In this document: piece after piece, positions 6,318-9,694 of the stretch
Numbering within the stretch: the first letter of the stretch is position 1
Layout of the letters: each line of letters begins with the position of its first letter
Notes under the pieces: generated by a model
Database searches by the model: none
Told to the model about the DNA's origin: nothing
What the model saw: the letters and a program-made list of their open reading frames with translations, nothing else
From: BS750m-G57 sp964392945
GTDB taxonomy: Bacteria > Planctomycetota > Phycisphaerae > SM23-33
Direction: 5' to 3'
Assembly (NCBI GenBank): GCA_964392945.1
Contig: CAYMSH010000241.1
Coordinates: 1-9,694, forward strand
DNA length: 9,694 bases
Made by a program: the position numbers and the translations under genes

Positions 6318-7994
6318 TCAGTCGGCTTTGGTTTTCCCCGCGGCCTGGTTGACGAGGCAGAGAGCGGTGACATCGTCATTTTGGGGCGCAGATCCGCGGA
6401 AATCGGCGGCGTCCTGTATCACTCGCCCAACGGTTTCGGCCGCCGACAGCGAACCGCACGTTCTCAGGCACGCCTCGAGCCGGTGCGCGCCGAACATTTC
6501 GCTCTTATCGGAAACCGATTCAGTAATTCCATCGCTGACGACAAGCAGCGACACGCCGGGTTCGAGGGTCTCGCTGGCGGCCTGGAAGCCCGGTCCTTCC
6601 AAACACACTGGTCCGATCGGAAGATTGTGCGGCTGGCCCAGTGATCTGACCTCGCCGTCGGGGGAGAGTATCAGCGGCTGGAGGTGGCCGGCGTTCAGGT
6701 ATGTAAGTTCTCCGGTTTCAGTGTCCAGAAACCCTACAAACAGCGTTATGAACATGGCCTCGGGCATGTGGCGCGATATCTGCACGGCCACCTGCTGAAC
6801 GAGTTGGCCAAGATCGTCGCAGAACGACGCCGTTGCTCGCAGGGCGGCCTGCAGGTTCGACATGAGCATCGCCGCGGGAAGCCCCTTTCCGCAGACGTCG
6901 CCGAGCGCAAAGGCCAGGCGCCCGTCAGGCAGATCCCAGACATCGCAGCAGTCGCCGCCGACCCACATAGCCGGTTTGCACCTGGCGGCTATATCGACTG
7001 CAGTTATGTGACTCAAATCGCCCGGCAGCAGTTTGGCCTGGATTTCACAGGCCATATCCAGTTGTTTCTCGATCAGTTCCTGCCGGGCTCGGGCCTCGGT
7101 GTGGATGAGTATGTTCTTGGCCATAGCAGCTTGCCTGGCTACGGCCTGGAGGAAATCAAAATCGTCGGGCATAGACGTATCCGAGGGCGTATCGACGTAC
7201 AGAGCGTCCAGAACCGAGCCGGAATCCGACAGTGGGCAGCAGTAAACCGTTCTCGGACGCGATTCGTCGGCGATAGTCAACTGCATCGCCCCGTCTACGC
7301 CCGCGGCATTCGACGCCATTACCGAGCTGCGTTTGGCTCCGATGGCCTGAACGACCCGCCTGGACAGCGGCAATCCCTGGGCCGAATTGTCCGAGCCGTG
7401 TCGGGGCCGGCCGCCTATGTGGCAGGCCAGTATCTGCGGAAGATCCTCCCGATCGCTGATTCTCAGAACAATCGCCGCCGAGCCTGGAATGCGAGCCAGC
7501 ATGCAGCACAGTTCGGGGTAGAGCATCGCCGGATCGGTCAAACTCGCCAACCTCTGGCCAATAACTCCCAGCGATTTCAGCCTTCCGCGCGACAGTCGCG
7601 CATCTCTTGCTTCGTCAGCGTATACCAGTTGGGTCTGCGGGTCGTCTTCTATCGTCGCCAGGGAGGCCGCCGAATCGACACGCCCGTCGCCCCGGTCCGC
7701 TCCGCCATGCTCGATCCCGAGCGCGAACGGGCCGATAGTTACAGTTTCACCGGGCAGGATCGCATAGACCTCAACCCTGACCCCATCGACTTTTATCCCG
7801 TTGCGGGAATCGAGGTCCTGCACCAGCCAGCGGTCAAAAGGATCTCGGAAGATTCGTGCGTGCTGACGCGAAATCTTATCGTTATCCAGCACTATATCGC
7901 AGTTGCTGCTGCGTCCAACGATCATACCGCGGGGGTTCAGAACGACTTCGCTGACCTCCTGGTCTAACGAAACGGTTAGAATTGCTTCAGTCAT
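6318..7994 (-). CDS. FHA-GAF-PP2C (SpoIIE/RsbU-type) serine/threonine phosphatase
   Basis: The product has 558 residues from ATG at 7994 (MTEAILTVSL); a weak GGGA lies about 10 nt upstream. A TTG 36 nt further upstream is in frame, but it only adds residues that look non-domain. An FHA domain (about 5-95) keeps its phosphothreonine-binding residues: GRSSNCDI (27-34), SRQHA (42-46) and RNG (64-66). A GAF-like sensor follows (about 140-295), then a helical linker (about 293-320) and a PP2C_SIG/SpoIIE phosphatase domain (about 325-550) with its metal-binding acids: VGGDCCDVW (345-353), GDVCGKGLPAA (365-375), SDGITES (487-493) and NDDVTAL (539-545). Such enzymes dephosphorylate anti-anti-sigma (STAS) proteins in partner switching or other kinase targets. 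No STAS protein, anti-sigma factor or kinase is visible here, so the target is unknown. The protein appears soluble and intact. Confidence 0.93.
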   Translation of the reverse strand: MTEAILTVSLDQEVSEVVLNPRGMIVGRSSNCDIVLDNDKISRQHARIFRDPFDRWLVQDLDSRNGIKVDGVRVEVYAILPGETVTIGPFALGIEHGGADRGDGRVDSAASLATIEDDPQTQLVYADEARDARLSRGRLKSLGVIGQRLASLTDPAMLYPELCCMLARIPGSAAIVLRISDREDLPQILACHIGGRPRHGSDNSAQGLPLSRRVVQAIGAKRSSVMASNAAGVDGAMQLTIADESRPRTVYCCPLSDSGSVLDALYVDTPSDTSMPDDFDFLQAVARQAAMAKNILIHTEARARQELIEKQLDMACEIQAKLLPGDLSHITAVDIAARCKPAMWVGGDCCDVWDLPDGRLAFALGDVCGKGLPAAMLMSNLQAALRATASFCDDLGQLVQQVAVQISRHMPEAMFITLFVGFLDTETGELTYLNAGHLQPLILSPDGEVRSLGQPHNLPIGPVCLEGPGFQAASETLEPGVSLLVVSDGITESVSDKSEMFGAHRLEACLRTCGSLSAAETVGRVIQDAADFRGSAPQNDDVTALCLVNQAAGKTKAD

Positions 7995-8052
7995 TGTGCG
8001 TTTCCCACAGCCTGCAAGGCTTGAAATCAATCGTTAAAACACAGATCGGACG

Positions 8053-8214
8053 TCACTTACCGCGGCGCATCTCCCGCATTATCTGCCGAGCCGAAGATGC
8101 ATTACTGTTGCGCGCAATGCGCTCGATAGCGCCGCGGGACCATATCACCATCGCGATGATAACGCCCAGGGAGACCGCAAGAACCGCACAACCTATAATA
8201 GCGTTCTGACTCAC
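8053..8214 (-). CDS. Possible small single-pass membrane protein of unknown function
   Basis: From GTG at 8214 this encodes 53 residues: a short N-terminus (MSQNA), one hydrophobic helix (about residues 5-25, IIGCAVLAVSLGVIIAMVIW) and a strongly basic tail ending MREMRRGK, so the tail should be cytoplasmic by the positive-inside rule. The family is not recognised. It ends 58 bp upstream of the FHA-GAF-PP2C gene on the same strand and could be co-transcribed with it. The start is uncertain: AGG lies too close to the GTG to be a good Shine-Dalgarno, and an in-frame ATG at 8283 would give a 76-residue form with an arginine-rich front. The helix and basic tail favour a real gene, but shortness and the poor start leave doubt. 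Confidence 0.5.
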   Translation of the reverse strand: MSQNAIIGCAVLAVSLGVIIAMVIWSRGAIERIARNSNASSARQIMREMRRGK

Positions 8215-8310
8215 ACCTGATGGTATATCACATATTCTCGTTGCGGGCAACAGCTCGCCTCGTCTTCGATCGCGAAATCCCATTGCATTTCGAGCCCAAA
8301 TCTGCAACAA

Positions 8311-8353
8311 TGCCCCGCTCTACCGACGGGCCAAGGCCCGATTCGACAGGGCA
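8311..8353 (+). promoter_or_regulatory. Nested hairpin in the nifJ leader
   Basis: Inner arms CGGGC (8327-8331) and GCCCG (8336-8340) enclose the tetraloop CAAG. Outer arms TGCCC (8311-8315) and GGGCA (8349-8353) pair around it with unpaired flanks of 11 and 8 nt. It lies about 50 nt before the nifJ start in a gap with no convincing gene. There is no T-tract after it, so it does not look like an intrinsic terminator. It may be a leader structure or chance, since GGGCC and GGCCC are easy to find in GC-rich DNA. Confidence 0.3.
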
Positions 8354-8391
8354 AAACTAACCGCAATAACGTGTTTCTCCTCAACGAACTT

Positions 8392-8397
8392 AAGGAA
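8392..8397 (+). promoter_or_regulatory. Ribosome binding site of nifJ
   Basis: AAGGAA lies 9 nt before the ATG at 8407. It supports that ATG over the in-frame ATGs 4, 6 and 7 codons later, as does the residue numbering of the catalytic sites in the protein. Confidence 0.6.
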
Positions 8398-8406
8398 ATC
8401 AAGAAG

Positions 8407-9694
8407 ATGGCACGCAGAATGGTGATGATGGACGGCAACCAGGCAGTAGCCCACGTAGCACACAAGACCAATGAGGTAATTGCGATTTATCCGATTACCC
8501 CCTCCAGCGCAATGGGCGAACACGCGGACGCCTTCAGCGCCGCGGGCCAGAAGAACATCTGGGGCACCATACCCGATGTTATCGAAATGCAGTCCGAAGG
8601 CGGAGCTGCTGGAGCCGTGCACGGAGCCCTGCAGACCGGAGCCCTGACCACGACGTTCACCGCCTCACAGGGCCTGCTGCTGATGATCCCGACGCTCTAC
8701 AAGCTCGCCGGCGAACTTACGCCGACGGTCCTGCACGTTTCGGCAAGATCGGTAGCCTGCTCGGCGCTCAGCATCTTCGGCGATCACGCCGACGTGATGT
8801 CCTGCCGCCAGACCGGCGCGGCGATGCTGAGTTCGAACTCCGTCCAGGAAGCGATGGACATGGCGTTGATCTCGACGGCGGCCTCGCTCGAGTCCCGCCT
8901 GCCGTTCATTCACTTCTTCGACGGCTTCCGCACCAGCCACGAAGTAGCGAAGGTTGAGGAGCTTACCGTCGAAGATCTCCAGGCCATGATCGACGACGAC
9001 ATGGTCCTGGCCCATCGCGCCCGGGCTATGGGCCCCGATCGCCCGATTGTTCGCGGAACAGCCCAGAACCCCGACGTCTACTTCCAGACCAGGGAAGCCT
9101 CCAACCCGTACTACAATGCGTGCCCCGAGATCGTCCAGAAGGTCATGGACAGGTTCGCCTCAGTCGTCGGCAGGCAGTATAACCTGTTCGATTACGTAGG
9201 CGATCCGGACGCCACTTCCGTTATCATCCTGATGGGCAGCGGAGCCGACTCGGCCGACGAAGCCGTCGAAGCACTCAACGCCGCCGGCCAGAAGGTCGGG
9301 CTGCTCAAGGTACGCCTGTTCCGTCCGTTCAGCGCAAAGCACTTCATCGACGCACTGCCGGCCAGCGTGGAAACCATCACGGTTCTCGACCGCACAAAAG
9401 AGCCCGGTTCGCTCGGCGAACCGCTCTACCTCGACGTTGTCACCGCATTGAGCGAATCCGACCGCAACGCCAAGGTCATCGGCGGTCGATACGGAATGAG
9501 CAGCAAGGAATTCACTCCTGCTCACGTGAAAGCAGTCTTCGAAAACGCTGCCGGAGCCAAGAAGAACCACTTCACCATCGGCATCAATGATGACGTAACG
9601 AACACTTCCCTGGAATGGGACGAGTCGTTCAGCAGCGAGGCCGACGACGTGGTCCGCGCGATGTTCTACGGACTCGGATCAGACGGAACCGTCG
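8407..9694 (+). CDS. nifJ: Pyruvate:ferredoxin (flavodoxin) oxidoreductase, N-terminal part (cut by the window edge)
   Basis: The 429 visible residues match the single-chain PFOR fold: oxidative decarboxylation of pyruvate with CoA to acetyl-CoA and CO2, reducing ferredoxin or flavodoxin in the cytoplasm. Domain I has AIYPITPSS (26-34), MQSEGGAAGAVHGAL (61-75), TTTFTASQGLLLMIP (81-95), ALSIFGDHADV (120-130) and FIHFFDGFRTSHE (167-179). T31, E64 and R114 fall at the same numbers as the pyruvate- and TPP-binding Thr31, Glu64 and Arg114 of Desulfovibrio africanus PFOR, which supports the chosen start. Domain II follows (VIILMGSGADSADEAVEAL, 272-290), with KVRLFRPF (301-308) and VLDRTKEPGSLGEPLYLD (326-343). 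Next come the linker GAKKNHFTIGINDDVTNTSL (383-402) and the start of the next domain (FYGLGSDGTV, 420-429). The C-terminal part with the 4Fe-4S and catalytic TPP domains, about 750 residues in the family, lies outside the window. Confidence 0.97.
   Translation, partial: MARRMVMMDGNQAVAHVAHKTNEVIAIYPITPSSAMGEHADAFSAAGQKNIWGTIPDVIEMQSEGGAAGAVHGALQTGALTTTFTASQGLLLMIPTLYKLAGELTPTVLHVSARSVACSALSIFGDHADVMSCRQTGAAMLSSNSVQEAMDMALISTAASLESRLPFIHFFDGFRTSHEVAKVEELTVEDLQAMIDDDMVLAHRARAMGPDRPIVRGTAQNPDVYFQTREASNPYYNACPEIVQKVMDRFASVVGRQYNLFDYVGDPDATSVIILMGSGADSADEAVEALNAAGQKVGLLKVRLFRPFSAKHFIDALPASVETITVLDRTKEPGSLGEPLYLDVVTALSESDRNAKVIGGRYGMSSKEFTPAHVKAVFENAAGAKKNHFTIGINDDVTNTSLEWDESFSSEADDVVRAMFYGLGSDGTV

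Noticed and set aside
6684..7967. Long open frame of 427 codons on the plus strand inside the phosphatase gene
   Set aside because: It is a shadow of the FHA-GAF-PP2C gene, whose metal-binding and FHA motifs are intact on the other strand.
8194..8199. TATAAT on the plus strand as a nifJ promoter
   Set aside because: It lies within the possible small coding frame, over 200 bp from nifJ, with no -35 match 16-18 bp upstream (GAGACC at 17 bp).

Overview
The window has moderately high GC content and reads as part of the chromosome of an anaerobic or facultatively anaerobic bacterium. The best guess is Planctomycetota, of the Phycisphaerae/Sedimentisphaerales kind. This is inferred from the gene mix: a Tat-exported GH116 glycosidase carrying a levanase-type module, an APC permease fused to two Usp domains, an FHA-GAF-SpoIIE phosphatase, a homodimer-type pyruvate:ferredoxin oxidoreductase, and an intergenic heptamer array. 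There is no marker gene, so the taxon is not proven. I saw no phage, transposase, CRISPR, tRNA or rRNA signal.

Layout. (1) Positions 1-462, minus strand: the N-terminal 154 residues of a GlcD-type FAD-linked 2-hydroxyacid oxidase, cut by the window edge. (2) Positions 538-3693, plus strand: a 1051-residue Tat-signal GH116 glycosidase, divergent from glcD across only 75 bp. A palindromic AGTATACT there could supply a -10 box to both genes. (3) Positions 3694-3879: a short convergent spacer holding a 63-bp run of nine heptamers. (4) Minus strand, transcribed from right to left: a possible 53-residue single-pass membrane protein (8214-8053), an FHA-GAF-PP2C (SpoIIE/RsbU type) phosphatase (7994-6318), and a 766-residue APC permease with two C-terminal Usp domains (6180-3880). 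The gaps are 58 and 137 bp, so the first two could be co-transcribed; the permease may have its own promoter. (5) Positions 8215-8406: an intergenic leader with a nested hairpin. (6) From 8407 to the right edge, plus strand: the first 429 residues of pyruvate:ferredoxin oxidoreductase (nifJ).

How the genes may fit together. NifJ and the GlcD-like oxidase handle small 2-oxo and 2-hydroxy acids in central carbon metabolism. The GH116 enzyme would release sugar outside the cytoplasm. The minus-strand group joins a phosphopeptide-reading phosphatase to a nutrient permease with nucleotide-binding stress domains, suggesting a signalling and uptake unit. These links are inferred from adjacency only. 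The most distinctive items are the module inserted inside the GH116 N-terminal domain, the asymmetric pair of Usp domains on the permease, the possible leaderless start of glcD, and the heptamer array. I did not find a clearly new multi-gene defence or mobile system.
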